DNA of 64,000 bases from Flavobacterium sp. (GCF_017744675.1 NZ_JAGIAV010000009.1:1-64000); one strand, 5' to 3'; shown: positions 7,705 through 16,649, counted from the first letter of the stretch. Numbers and translations: made by a program. The notes: a model not told the origin generated them from the sequence alone.

Positions 7705-9681
7705 TTAAAGTAGGCTTTCGTCAACTAAATTTGGCAAAGTCACTTTTAATAAAGGCTCAACTTCCATGGCTCTTTTGATAGCAAAAACAGCACCTTCATT
7801 TCGAGCCCAACTTCTTCTTGAAATTCCGTTGTTAACATCCCAGAAAAGCATTGAAGCTAAACGCTTTGAAGCCTCTGTAGAACCATCAAGAACCATACCA
7901 AATCCGCCGTTTATAACCTCTCCCCAGCCAACTCCACCACCATTATGAATAGAAACCCAAGTTGCTCCTCTAAAGCTGTCTCCAATCACATTATGAATCG
8001 CCATATCGGCTGTAAAACGTGATCCGTCATAGATGTTTGAAGTTTCTCTATAAGGCGAGTCAGTTCCAGAAACGTCATGATGATCGCGCCCTAAAACCAC
8101 AGCACCAATTTCGCCTTTTGCAATGGCTTGATTAAATGCTTCAGCAATCTTGATTCTTCCTTCTGCATCAGCATACAAAATACGAGCTTGAGAACCTACA
8201 ACCAGTTTATTTTCTTGCGCGCCTTTAATCCACTTAATGTTATCCTGCATTTGCTGCTGAATTTCATTAGGAGCAGTCTCAGCCATTTTTTCTAAAACTT
8301 CACACGCAATCGCATCTGTTTTTAATAGATCTTCTGGTTTACCCGAAGTACAAACCCAGCGGAAAGGCCCAAATCCATAATCGAAACACATTGGTCCCAT
8401 AATATCCTGAACGTAACTCGGATATTTAAAATCGATATTATTTTCTGCCATTACATCTGCCCCTGCACGAGAAGCTTCTAATAAAAAGGCATTTCCATAA
8501 TCAAAAAAGTAGGTTCCTTTTGTAGTGTGCTTGTTGATGGCATCGGCATGGCGACGCAAACTTTCTTGAACTTTTTCTTTGAATAAATCTGGATTTTCAG
8601 CCATCAATTTGTTAGCCTCTTCAAACGAAATTCCAACTGGATAATAGCCTCCAGCCCAAGGATTATGAAGCGAAGTTTGGTCTGAACCTAAATCAATTTT
8701 GATGTTTTCCTGATCAAAACGTTCCCAAACATCAACCACATTTCCTAAATAAGCAATTGAAACGGTTTCTTTTTTAGCTTTCGCCAACGCCACTCTGGCA
8801 ACCAATTCGTCTGTAGAAGTTACCACTTCGTTAATCCAGCCTTGGTCGTGACGGATTTTAGTAATCTTTGGATTCACCTCAGCACAAACCGTAATACAGC
8901 CTGCAATATTTCCTGCTTTTGGCTGCGCGCCCGACATTCCGCCAAGACCGGAAGTTACAAATAAATTTCCTTCTGGATTTTGTTTTATTTTTCTGAAACC
9001 ATTCAAAACCGTAATCGTAGTTCCGTGAACAATTCCTTGTGGTCCAATATACATATAACTTCCCGCAGTCATTTGCCCATATTGCGAAACTCCCAAAGCA
9101 TTCATTCTTTCCCAATCGTCAGGTTTAGAATAATTTGGGATAACCATTCCGTTTGTAACCACAACTCTTGGTGCTTCTTTATGCGAAGGGAATAATCCCA
9201 TCGGATGTCCAGAATACATCGTTAACGTCTGCTCATCTGTCATTTCAGACAAATATTGCATCGTCAGTAAATATTGTGCCCAGTTTTGGAAAACAGCTCC
9301 GTTTCCTCCGTAGGTAATCAATTCATGCGGATGCTGAGCCACAGCGTAATCCAGATTGTTCTGGATCATGTGCATAATGGCTTTTGCCTGCAAAGATTTT
9401 CCTGGATATTCGTCAATTGGTCGTGCGTACATTTTGTAATCTGGTCGAAGACGATACATGTAAATACGCCCGTAAGTTTCTAATTCTTCCGAAAATTCAG
9501 GAAGTAATTCAGCGTGATGTTTTGGATCAAAATAACGCAAAGCATTTTTTAGCGCCAGCTTTTTTTCTTCTGCCGAAAGGATTTCTTTTCGTTTCGGAGC
9601 ATGATTAATAGCCGGATCGTAAGCCTGCTTTGGAGGTAATATAGAAGGTATTCCTTGTTGTATTTGTTCTTTGAAAGTCAT
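7705..9681 (-). CDS. hutU: Urocanate hydratase
   Basis: This 658-residue cytoplasmic enzyme converts urocanate to imidazolonepropionate, the second step of histidine breakdown, with tightly bound NAD+. The NAD-binding SGLGGMSGAQPKAGNIAG segment (about residues 244-262) and the GGNGAVFQNW and FDYGFGPFRWVCTSG segments are urocanase hallmarks. It is longer than the ~555-residue Pseudomonas/Bacillus enzyme, as in Bacteroidota homologues. No other hut gene (hutH, hutI, hutG) is in the window, so the pathway is dispersed or lies elsewhere. No terminator or clear promoter was seen upstream. Confidence 0.95.
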   Translation of the reverse strand: MTFKEQIQQGIPSILPPKQAYDPAINHAPKRKEILSAEEKKLALKNALRYFDPKHHAELLPEFSEELETYGRIYMYRLRPDYKMYARPIDEYPGKSLQAKAIMHMIQNNLDYAVAQHPHELITYGGNGAVFQNWAQYLLTMQYLSEMTDEQTLTMYSGHPMGLFPSHKEAPRVVVTNGMVIPNYSKPDDWERMNALGVSQYGQMTAGSYMYIGPQGIVHGTTITVLNGFRKIKQNPEGNLFVTSGLGGMSGAQPKAGNIAGCITVCAEVNPKITKIRHDQGWINEVVTSTDELVARVALAKAKKETVSIAYLGNVVDVWERFDQENIKIDLGSDQTSLHNPWAGGYYPVGISFEEANKLMAENPDLFKEKVQESLRRHADAINKHTTKGTYFFDYGNAFLLEASRAGADVMAENNIDFKYPSYVQDIMGPMCFDYGFGPFRWVCTSGKPEDLLKTDAIACEVLEKMAETAPNEIQQQMQDNIKWIKGAQENKLVVGSQARILYADAEGRIKIAEAFNQAIAKGEIGAVVLGRDHHDVSGTDSPYRETSNIYDGSRFTADMAIHNVIGDSFRGATWVSIHNGGGVGWGEVINGGFGMVLDGSTEASKRLASMLFWDVNNGISRRSWARNEGAVFAIKRAMEVEPLLKVTLPNLVDESLL

Positions 9682-10240
9682 TTTTTAAGATGCTGAGTTG
9701 CTAAGAATCTAAGCTACTAAGTCGCTAAGGTAGCTTTGTTAGATTAACAACAGATTAATTTTTTGTTTTTTTAATTATGTCGCCCGCTGGGGCTTTAATG
9801 TGACAGACTGCTAATTGATGCTATAAATATGTCGCTCCTAACGGAGTTTATAAAAAATATCCAATCCAAATTTAAAGCCTTGGAAAGACGAAATATTTAT
9901 AGAAATCATAATCACCCATAAGAAGCTCCAGCGGAGCGAAATATTGATTAGGAAAATTAAATTCTCAATTGGAATTTGGACCCGAGCGACAGCAAACAGG
10001 CGAATCAATTTAAAAAATGAAATTTATTTTTAATTATCTAATTTTCAAATCGCCACATTTTCTAATTTAAAAAAACTAGGGATAACGGATATCCGACCTG
10101 TGATAGGATTTGTGGATTTTAATCCTGAATTTTTGTGAATGGATATCCATTTTATGATTTTAGATTGTTGGTTTTAGATTGGAATTTGGAATTTTCAAAT
10201 TTGGAATTTAATTTTCAAAATTATCAAATTGTCATATTTT
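9682..10240. other. Gene-free interval, 559 bases, with mini-hairpin repeats
   Basis: This space between hutU and the DUF5522 gene has no credible ORF. It contains CTAAG/GTCGCTAAG words, three short hairpins of the form xCC-loop-GGx (9782-9793, 9835-9846, 9925-9937), and AT-rich direct repeats of GGAATTTGGAATTTTCAAATT type near 10180-10225. Confidence 0.6.
9782..9937. repeat. Cluster of three mini-hairpins with GG/CC cores
   Basis: GCCC-GCTG-GGGC (9782-9793), CTCC-TAAC-GGAG (9835-9846) and GCTCC-AGC-GGAGC (9925-9937) are small palindromes with similar shape but different arm bases. The flanks ATAAATATGTCGCTCC and GGAGCGAAATATTGAT read as inverted relatives. Compare the cluster at 17263-17424. 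Confidence 0.55.
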
Positions 10241-10423
10241 CTAATTGCGTTTGCGAATTTCTCCTGTTCTTTTGTCAAATCCGTAAGGACAATGGCGACA
10301 GCCACTCTTGCAGCAGTAACCCCGTTTTAAATGATATTTTTCGGTAAAGCATTTATAACCTTCGGGTGTATAATAAAAATCTTCGCCTTCGATTAATTTA
10401 TTTTCATTACTTTGCTCTTTCAT
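10241..10423 (-). CDS. DUF5522-type cysteine/histidine mini-protein
   Basis: This 60-residue protein carries YKCFTEKYHLKRGYCCKSG followed by CRHCPYGFDK, the signature of the small DUF5522 family. It has five Cys and two His in about 25 residues, so a metal-binding or redox role is plausible but unproven. I start at 10423 (MKEQSNENK); the longer frame to 10462 adds an unconserved basic tail. It is cytoplasmic and divergent from the next gene. The family has no known function. Confidence 0.75.
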   Translation of the reverse strand: MKEQSNENKLIEGEDFYYTPEGYKCFTEKYHLKRGYCCKSGCRHCPYGFDKRTGEIRKRN

Positions 10424-10537
10424 AAATCTGCTTCGTGTTCTTTTCTGATAAATTAAAATCAAAAATAAAAATATTTGATTATGATTTTATTGAAATCGAA
10501 CAATTTTATAGCTACAAATTTATAAATTTTACAGCCA

Positions 10538-10873
10538 ATGTTTCTGATTGTTGCTAAATATTTAATTCCGAAAGGATATCGAGGAATGGCTGTATTTCCT
10601 TTTGTTTTGATGAAATATGATTTTGATAAAGCAAATGGAGTTTTTGTCAATCACGAAAAAATACATTTGAGACAACAGTTAGAAATGCTAATTCTTCCAT
10701 TCTTTATTTGGTACATTTTGGAATTCTTTATTCGGCTAATTCAATATAAAAACAAAGATTTGGCTTATCGAAATATTAGTTTTGAAAGAGAAGCTTACGC
10801 CAAAGAAACCGATTTGAATTATCTGAAAAAGCGATCATTTTTTCAGTTTCTGAATTACATTAAATTAAAATGA
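10538..10873 (+). CDS. Small HExxH-containing membrane-associated protein
   Basis: This 111-residue protein carries H39-E-K-I-H43, an HExxH zinc-protease-type motif, preceded by a hydrophobic N-terminal stretch. A hydrophobic segment (about 50-68, MLILPFFIWYILEFFIRLI) and then SFEREAYAKE (E83/E85) follow; one of these acidic residues could be the third zinc ligand, in the manner of gluzincins. It is far smaller than M48 or M56 peptidases, so it is either a minimal zincin-like protein or a relative that has lost activity. The stop overlaps the start of the next gene in an ATGA, indicating translational coupling to the PLP enzyme. I do not recognise a named family. Confidence 0.7.
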   Translation: MFLIVAKYLIPKGYRGMAVFPFVLMKYDFDKANGVFVNHEKIHLRQQLEMLILPFFIWYILEFFIRLIQYKNKDLAYRNISFEREAYAKETDLNYLKKRSFFQFLNYIKLK

Positions 10874-11775
10874 AGGTTTTCAATCAATTCATAAATATTA
10901 GTTTTCCGAATGATATTTCGCTGACAATAAAGCGTGAAGATCTCATTCATCCTTTTGTTTCGGGAAATAAATTCAGAAAACTAAAATACAATCTGCTTCA
11001 GGCGAAAGCCGAAAATAAAACCACTTTATTAACTTTCGGTGGAGCATTTTCCAACCATATTGCAGCGGTGGCTTATGCAGGAAAAGAGCAAGGATTTAAA
11101 ACTATAGGCATCATTCGCGGAGATGAACTTTTGGATAAAATTGAAGAAAATCCAACCTTAAAATTCGCTCAAGAAAACGGAATGCAATTTGAGTTTGTTT
11201 CAAGAGAAGAATATCGTTTAAAAAGTGAAGCCTCTTTTATAGAAAAGCTAGCTGTCAAATTTGGAGATTTTTATCTGGTTCCTGAAGGTGGCACAAACGA
11301 ATTGGCTGTAAAAGGCTGTGAAGAGATTTTGACAAACGAAGATTCGGTTTTTAATTACGTTTGCTGTGCTGTAGGAACAGGCGGGACAATTTCGGGACTA
11401 ATTAATAGTTCGCTGCAAAATCAGAAAATTTTGGGCTTTCCAGCGTTAAAAGGTGACTTTTTAAACGATGAAATTCGTATTTTTGCAAAAAAAGATAACT
11501 GGAATTTAATTTCTGACTATCATTTTGGAGGTTATGGCAAGATAAATTTAGAACTAATTCAATTTATTAATGCTTTTTTTGAAAAAACAAAAGTGCCCTT
11601 AGATCCAATTTATACAGGAAAGATGGTTTTTGGCGTTATAGATTTAATCAGCAAAAATTATTTTCCTGCACATTCAAAAATTTTACTCATTCATACAGGC
11701 GGATTGCAGGGAATTGACGGAATGAATATAAAGTTGAAGCAGAAGAAATTACCAATACTCAAAACCAATGATTAA
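10870..11775 (+). CDS. PLP-dependent ACC deaminase / D-cysteine desulfhydrase family enzyme
   Basis: This 301-residue fold-type II PLP enzyme shows HPFVSGNKFRKLKYN near its N-terminus, with the PLP lysine in the GNKFRK segment, then TFGGAFSNHIAA, VPEGGTNELAVKG and the VGTGGTISGL phosphate-binding loop. This set is characteristic of the 1-aminocyclopropane-1-carboxylate deaminase / D-cysteine desulfhydrase family. Bacterial members often act on D-cysteine or related D-amino acids, and ACC deaminase activity cannot be assumed. It is probably cytoplasmic. It overlaps the upstream HExxH gene by 4 bases and the downstream glucosaminidase gene by 8 bases, so the three form a tight operon. Confidence 0.85.
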   Translation: MKVFNQFINISFPNDISLTIKREDLIHPFVSGNKFRKLKYNLLQAKAENKTTLLTFGGAFSNHIAAVAYAGKEQGFKTIGIIRGDELLDKIEENPTLKFAQENGMQFEFVSREEYRLKSEASFIEKLAVKFGDFYLVPEGGTNELAVKGCEEILTNEDSVFNYVCCAVGTGGTISGLINSSLQNQKILGFPALKGDFLNDEIRIFAKKDNWNLISDYHFGGYGKINLELIQFINAFFEKTKVPLDPIYTGKMVFGVIDLISKNYFPAHSKILLIHTGGLQGIDGMNIKLKQKKLPILKTND

Positions 11776-12673
11776 AAAAATTGTATTACTTCTCGTAATA
11801 TTAGCTTTAGCAAGCTGCTCTTCTAGTAAGCCTGCCATCGCGACGACTAAAAAAGCGGCCGCAGTTCAAACCCGAACGGCATCGGCAAAAAGAAGTACTC
11901 CTGTTAAGCCAATTGGCAAAAATTACCCTTCTACAAATAACACAACTGAGGTTATTCAATCTACTTCGAAAACAGTTGTTACCAGCGATTTAATTAATAA
12001 TTATGTGTTGCAATACAAAGATATTGCAATGGGAAACATGAAAACGTACGGAATTCCAGCAAGTATTATTCTAGCTCAGGGAATTTTGGAATCTGGTGCG
12101 GGTCGAGGAGATTTAGCCGTAGATGCGAATAATCATTTTGGAATAAAATGTCATAATGACTGGTTGGGAGAAAGTGTTCGTCACGACGATGATTCGGCTC
12201 AAGAATGCTTTAGAAAATATCCTCAGGCTTCAGAATCATATAGAGATCACGCACTATTTTTGGTTGGGAAAAAGCGATATGCAAGTTTATTTACTTACGA
12301 AAAAGACGATTATAAAGCTTGGGCAAAAGGGCTTAGAGTTTGCGGCTATGCAACAGATCCGAAATATCCAGATAAGCTGATTAGTTATATTGAGCGTTAC
12401 AATCTGCATCAATATGATTGTCAAGTTACAGGAAGAAATTATGTGCCTATAAATACTTCAACTTCGGCTCCAGCAAAAAAATCATCTTATGATGTAGCTT
12501 CTGATCCGAAAATCAATATGGCTCCATACGATCCGAATTTATATGAAGTTCAAAAAGGAGATACTTTGTATTCCATTTCAAAGAAATTCAATTTATTGGT
12601 TGAGGATTTAAAAAAGAAAAATAATCTGACTGATAATGCCATTTCGATAGGGCAAAGACTGAAAGTGAAGTGA
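11768..12673 (+). CDS. Glucosaminidase-LysM cell wall hydrolase lipoprotein
   Basis: This 301-residue lipoprotein (lipobox LALASC, Cys17) has a Lys/Thr/Ser-rich linker, a GH73-type N-acetylglucosaminidase domain (about 75-220) and one C-terminal LysM domain (about 253-301, YEVQKGDTLYSISKKF...). The likely catalytic glutamate is E108 in ILAQGILESGAG; NNHFGIKCH and the later YRDHALFL segment are conserved in the family. It should cleave peptidoglycan glycan strands from the periplasm. It starts inside the 3' end of the PLP-enzyme gene. Confidence 0.9.
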   Translation: MIKKIVLLLVILALASCSSSKPAIATTKKAAAVQTRTASAKRSTPVKPIGKNYPSTNNTTEVIQSTSKTVVTSDLINNYVLQYKDIAMGNMKTYGIPASIILAQGILESGAGRGDLAVDANNHFGIKCHNDWLGESVRHDDDSAQECFRKYPQASESYRDHALFLVGKKRYASLFTYEKDDYKAWAKGLRVCGYATDPKYPDKLISYIERYNLHQYDCQVTGRNYVPINTSTSAPAKKSSYDVASDPKINMAPYDPNLYEVQKGDTLYSISKKFNLLVEDLKKKNNLTDNAISIGQRLKVK

Positions 12674-12744
12674 TTTTTTAGTCTCAGTGACAGTTTACAG
12701 CCAATCTAAAATCTAAAGTCTAAAATCAGAAATCTAAAATTATA

Positions 12745-14031
12745 ATGTTATATAAAAGAAGTAGTCAGCTTTTTGCTGAAGCAGAAAAAGTAATTCCGGG
12801 AGGAGTAAATTCACCAGTAAGAGCATTTAAAGCCGTTGGCGGAACTCCGATTTTTGTAAAAAGTGCTAAAGGTGCTTATTTATATGATGAAGACGGAAAT
12901 AAATTAATCGATTATATTAACTCTTGGGGGCCAATGGTTTTAGGCCACGCTTATGAGCCGGTTGTTGATGCTGTAATCGAAAAAGCAAAGCTAGGAACTT
13001 CATTTGGTATGCCAACAGAATTGGAAACAGAGATTGCAGCTTTGGCTGTTTCTATGGTTCCAAATATTGATAAAATTCGTTTTGTGAATTCGGGTACAGA
13101 GGCTTGTATGAGTGCAATTCGTCTGGCTCGCGGATTTACAAAAAGAGATAAAATTGTAAAATTTGCAGGCTGTTACCACGGACATTCAGATTCATTTTTG
13201 ATTCAAGCAGGAAGTGGAGCGGTTACTTTTGGTTCTCCAAATAGTCCTGGAGTTACACAAGGAACGGCAAAAGATACTTTATTGGCAAAATACAATGATT
13301 TAGAGAATGTAAAAACTCTAGTAGAGGCTAATAAAGGAGAAATTGCGGCGATTATTATTGAAGCAGTTGCAGGAAATATGGGCTGTATTCCGCCTCAGGA
13401 AGGTTTCTTGCAAGGTTTAAGAGATTTGTGTACTGCAAACGGAATCTTATTGATTTTTGACGAAGTAATGACAGGTTTCCGTTTAGCTCGTGGTGGAGTT
13501 CAGGAATTATATGGCATTGATGCTGATATCGTAACTTTTGGAAAAGTTATTGGTGGAGGATTGCCAGTTGGAGCTTTTGCGGCACGTGAAGAAATTATGA
13601 ATCATTTAGCGCCTCTTGGGCCAGTTTACCAAGCAGGAACATTATCTGGAAATCCATTAGCAATGGCTGCTGGATTGGCAATGTTGAAAGCACTTGATTC
13701 TGACAGAGAAATTTTTACTCGTTTAGAAGAAAAAACAGCTTACTTAGAAGCAGGAATCGATAGAGTTTTAAAAGCAAATAACGTTGTTTTCACCATCAAT
13801 AGAGTAGGTTCCATGATTTCGGTTCACTTTGATGCAAATCCAGTTACCGATTTTCAAACTGCAGCAAAAGGAGATAACGAAACGTTCAAGAAATTCTTCC
13901 ACGGATTATTGCAAGAAGGAGTTTATATCGCGCCATCTGCATACGAAACATGGTTTATTACAGATGCATTGACATATGAAGATTTAGATTTTACAATCAA
14001 TGCGATTGATAAAGTATCAAAAACATTTTAA
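12745..14031 (+). CDS. hemL: Glutamate-1-semialdehyde 2,1-aminomutase
   Basis: This 428-residue PLP enzyme forms 5-aminolevulinate from glutamate-1-semialdehyde in the C5 haem pathway. The catalytic lysine is K267 in VTFGKVIGGGLPVGAF. The N-terminal VIPGGVNSPVRAFK segment and NSGTEACMSAIRLARG are diagnostic of HemL among class III aminotransferases. Full length and cytoplasmic. It follows the glucosaminidase gene by about 70 bases containing repeated TCTAAAATC words and ends in a strong terminator. No other hem genes are adjacent. Confidence 0.96.
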   Translation: MLYKRSSQLFAEAEKVIPGGVNSPVRAFKAVGGTPIFVKSAKGAYLYDEDGNKLIDYINSWGPMVLGHAYEPVVDAVIEKAKLGTSFGMPTELETEIAALAVSMVPNIDKIRFVNSGTEACMSAIRLARGFTKRDKIVKFAGCYHGHSDSFLIQAGSGAVTFGSPNSPGVTQGTAKDTLLAKYNDLENVKTLVEANKGEIAAIIIEAVAGNMGCIPPQEGFLQGLRDLCTANGILLIFDEVMTGFRLARGGVQELYGIDADIVTFGKVIGGGLPVGAFAAREEIMNHLAPLGPVYQAGTLSGNPLAMAAGLAMLKALDSDREIFTRLEEKTAYLEAGIDRVLKANNVVFTINRVGSMISVHFDANPVTDFQTAAKGDNETFKKFFHGLLQEGVYIAPSAYETWFITDALTYEDLDFTINAIDKVSKTF

Positions 14032-14034
14032 TAC

Positions 14035-14067
14035 AAAAAGGAGGCTTTAAGCCTCCTTTTCTTTTTT
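14035..14067 (+). terminator. Terminator of hemL
   Basis: A 10-bp stem AAAAGGAGGC/GCCTCCTTTT with a short TTTAA loop is followed by CTTTTTT. It lies between convergent genes and may act both ways. Confidence 0.85.
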
Positions 14068-14076
14068 AGAACCAGA

Positions 14077-14808
14077 TTATTTTTTGTTTGTTCTGTATTC
14101 TTTCATTTTGTCTTGATGCTCTTTTTGAATTGCAGTCCATTTTTGGTATTGGTCTGTAGTCAAAATAGATTTCATTTTAGCATCATACGCTTTATGATCT
14201 GCTTCCATTTGTTTTTTCATGGCTTTTTTTTCAGCGTCGGTTGGCTGAGCCGTAGAATCTCTTCTGCTTTTTCTAAGCATCGCCATTTTTGTGCTTCTGT
14301 CAGATAAAAGTTCACTCACTTGTTTTTGCTGTTCTGCATTTAAGTTTAAATCTGTTGTCAGTTTTTGCAAATGTGCTTGATCGCGTTCTTGAGGCGATTT
14401 GTGATCTTTACCTCTGTGATGGCCCTTATGTTCTTTTTTCAGTGCCGTCCATTTAGTATATTGGTCAGCAGTTAAAATCGATTTCATTTTAGCATCAGTA
14501 GCTGCTTTTTCTGCATCCATTTGTTTTCTGAAAGCCGCTTTTTCTTCAGCAGTTGGAGGCGTTTTGCTATCTTTTCTACTTTCTTTAAATTTCTCCGCTT
14601 TGGCACTTTTTTCTGCGATGAGCTGTTTGACTTGCTCTTGCTGTTTTTTATCTAAATTTAAATCAGAAGTCAATTTTTGCAAACGTTTTTCGTTACGCTG
14701 CTCTGGAGTTAATTTTTCTTGTTGATCTTGTGCCGGCTTCTGATTGATGTCTTGCGCAAAACTTACCATTCCAACGAATAATAAAGCTGCAATAAATAAT
14801 TTTTTCAT
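14077..14808 (-). CDS. Secreted Spy/CpxP-like helical protein with internal duplication
   Basis: This 243-residue exported protein has a signal peptide ending SFAQ (16-19) and two tandem copies of a ~95-residue helical unit. Each unit has LQKLT-DLNL, then a QVKQL/QVSEL heptad-like run with SRKDS/SRRDS, and ends in DAKMKSILTxDQYxKW. The composition (Lys, Gln, Glu, Ala) and the repeated DQYxKW resemble periplasmic Spy/CpxP-type LTxxQ proteins, which act as chaperone or envelope-stress sensors. The relationship is by pattern only. A single-unit paralogue lies 154 bases upstream on the same strand, so unit duplication has happened both within and between genes. Confidence 0.75.
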   Translation of the reverse strand: MKKLFIAALLFVGMVSFAQDINQKPAQDQQEKLTPEQRNEKRLQKLTSDLNLDKKQQEQVKQLIAEKSAKAEKFKESRKDSKTPPTAEEKAAFRKQMDAEKAATDAKMKSILTADQYTKWTALKKEHKGHHRGKDHKSPQERDQAHLQKLTTDLNLNAEQQKQVSELLSDRSTKMAMLRKSRRDSTAQPTDAEKKAMKKQMEADHKAYDAKMKSILTTDQYQKWTAIQKEHQDKMKEYRTNKK

Positions 14809-14933
14809 TTTTCGTCTATTTAAAGGTTTATAGCAATTAGACTTTGATCAAATTATTAAGTTTAATGGCGTTTTGAGGTTTATCTTTTATTTAACAGAAA
14901 CTATTAAGGAAAGTTTAAAGAATGTTTAGAAAC

Positions 14934-14962
14934 AAAAAAGAGGCTTAATCTGCCTCTTTTTA
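14934..14962 (-). terminator. Terminator after the single-unit Spy-like gene
   Basis: On the minus strand an AAAAAGAGGC/GCCTCTTTTTT stem with a 7-base loop directly follows the stop codon of the 14963-15379 gene. It separates that gene from its two-unit paralogue. Confidence 0.8.
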
Positions 14963-15379
14963 TTAGTTACTGTCTTTTCTATATTCCTTCATTTTCTCTC
15001 TTGCCTTGTCTTTGTTTTCTTCCTGGATAGCTTTCCATTTGGTATATTGGTCGGCATTCAAAATCGCTTTCATTTTGGCATCATTTGCATCTCTTTCAGC
15101 CAGTAATTCATTTTTAAAAGCTTCTCTTTCTGCAGCAGTTGGTTTAGTGCCACTTTCTTTTTGTTCTTGGCGTGCTGCTCTTAATTTTTCAGCTTTTGCA
15201 CTTCTGTCTGCCAAAAGCTGTTTTACCTGTGCTTGCTGATTAGCATCAAGATTTAATTCGGTGGTTATTTTTTGAAGTTGTTTTTCGTTGCGCTGTTCTG
15301 GCGTCAATCTTTCTTTTTGTGTTTGTGCAAAACTTGCTATTCCAACAAATAGCATAGCTGCGATAAATAATTTTTTCAT
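14963..15379 (-). CDS. Secreted Spy/CpxP-like helical protein, single unit
   Basis: This 138-residue protein is a paralogue of the two-unit protein at 14077-14808. It has a nearly identical signal peptide (MKKLFIAAMLFVGIASFAQ) and one copy of the repeat unit (LTPEQRNEKQLQKITTELNL..., ending DAKMKAILNADQYTKW). It is predicted to be an all-helical, highly charged periplasmic protein. Its terminator lies immediately after the stop codon, so the two paralogues are probably separate transcripts. The 190 bases upstream show no clear promoter match. Confidence 0.75.
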   Translation of the reverse strand: MKKLFIAAMLFVGIASFAQTQKERLTPEQRNEKQLQKITTELNLDANQQAQVKQLLADRSAKAEKLRAARQEQKESGTKPTAAEREAFKNELLAERDANDAKMKAILNADQYTKWKAIQEENKDKAREKMKEYRKDSN

Positions 15380-15572
15380 GTTAAGTTTTTTAATTGTTAT
15401 ACGAGTTAGACTTTTTTTGATGAAACAAGTTTAATTTGAATTTTAAAAATTATATTTTATTTAACAAATTGATTTGTAATGTCTTAAAACGTCTCTTATA
15501 AGAGTAATAGTATAGAAATAATTGCTTATTTTTAAGGAACGAACAATTTTACAAATTATAGAATAAAAGATT

Positions 15573-16595
15573 ATGGCCATAAATGCATCATTACAGAACA
15601 AAATCGCTTTTTTCTCGACTCAGCCGTACGACAAAACGTTTTTCAATAAGTACAATGAAGACTTTGGTTTTCAATTAGATTTTTTTGAGACGCAACTTAA
15701 TCCGCAAACAGTTGCTTTAATTGAAGAATGTGAGATTGTTTGTGTTTTTGTAAATGATATTGTAAATGAAATAGTTATCAAACAATTGGCAGAAAAGAAG
15801 GTGAAAATAATTGCTTTGCGCTGTGCCGGATTTAATAATGTTGATTTAGAAGCTGCCAAAAAACAGAATATAAAAGTATGCCGAGTTCCTGCGTATTCGC
15901 CACAAGCAGTTGCAGAACACGCTATGGCTATGATTTTGACTTTAAACAGAAAAACACATAAAGCTTACAATAGAGTTCGCGAGCAGAATTTCTCTTTAAA
16001 CGGACTATTAGGTTTCGATTTGTTTGGAAAGACGGTTGGAATTATTGGAACAGGAAATATTGGAAAAGCATTTTCTAAAATCGTATTGGGTTTTGGCTGT
16101 AAGGTTTTAGCGTATGATATTGTGGAAAGCGAAGAAATGAAAAATGATGGCGTTTCTTTTGTAGGCTTAGAAGAAATTTTCAAATCAAGTGATATTATTT
16201 CGTTGCATTGTCCGTTAAACGATCAGACAAAACATGTAATCAATAAAACTTCGCTTACTTTTATGAAAGACAGTGTAATGATTATTAATACAAGTCGTGG
16301 TGGATTAATAGAAACATCGTCTGTAATAGAAGGATTAAAAGAAGGCAAAATTGGTTATTTAGGAATTGATGTATACGAGCAAGAAGAAAAACTATTCTTT
16401 AGAGATCTTTCTGCCGATATTATTCAAGACGATGCTATTCAACGATTAATGAGTTTTCCGAATGTTTTGGTAACCGCGCATCAGGCATTTTTTACTAACG
16501 AAGCTCTAACTCAGATTGCATTGGTGACTTTTAATAATATAAAATCATTATTGGTGCAGAATGATATTGAGAATAAGGCTGCGTTATTGGTGTAA
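15573..16595 (+). CDS. D-2-hydroxyacid dehydrogenase (D-lactate dehydrogenase type)
   Basis: This 340-residue NAD-dependent dehydrogenase has the Rossmann motif GIIGTGNIGKAF (about 149-160), HCPLNDQTKHVIN, the NTSRGGLIE segment with the substrate/arginine region, and the catalytic histidine in VTAHQAFFT. The length and the N-terminal AFFSTQPYDKTFF segment fit fermentative D-lactate dehydrogenases, converting pyruvate to D-lactate; another 2-oxo acid is possible. Cytoplasmic. It stands alone upstream of a lipoprotein gene. Confidence 0.88.
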   Translation: MAINASLQNKIAFFSTQPYDKTFFNKYNEDFGFQLDFFETQLNPQTVALIEECEIVCVFVNDIVNEIVIKQLAEKKVKIIALRCAGFNNVDLEAAKKQNIKVCRVPAYSPQAVAEHAMAMILTLNRKTHKAYNRVREQNFSLNGLLGFDLFGKTVGIIGTGNIGKAFSKIVLGFGCKVLAYDIVESEEMKNDGVSFVGLEEIFKSSDIISLHCPLNDQTKHVINKTSLTFMKDSVMIINTSRGGLIETSSVIEGLKEGKIGYLGIDVYEQEEKLFFRDLSADIIQDDAIQRLMSFPNVLVTAHQAFFTNEALTQIALVTFNNIKSLLVQNDIENKAALLV

Positions 16596-16649
16596 TTCAA
16601 CAAAGAAACCCGACAGGTTTTAAACATAAAAGAATTTAAATATCTGATC

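Noticed and set aside
9682..10240. Possible CRISPR array, from several short repeats in the gap.
   Set aside because: Repeats differ in sequence and spacing, and there are no uniform spacers or cas genes.
10459..10650. Minus-strand open frame over the start of the HExxH gene.
   Set aside because: It is antisense to a coding gene that is part of a coupled operon, and it has no recognisable features.
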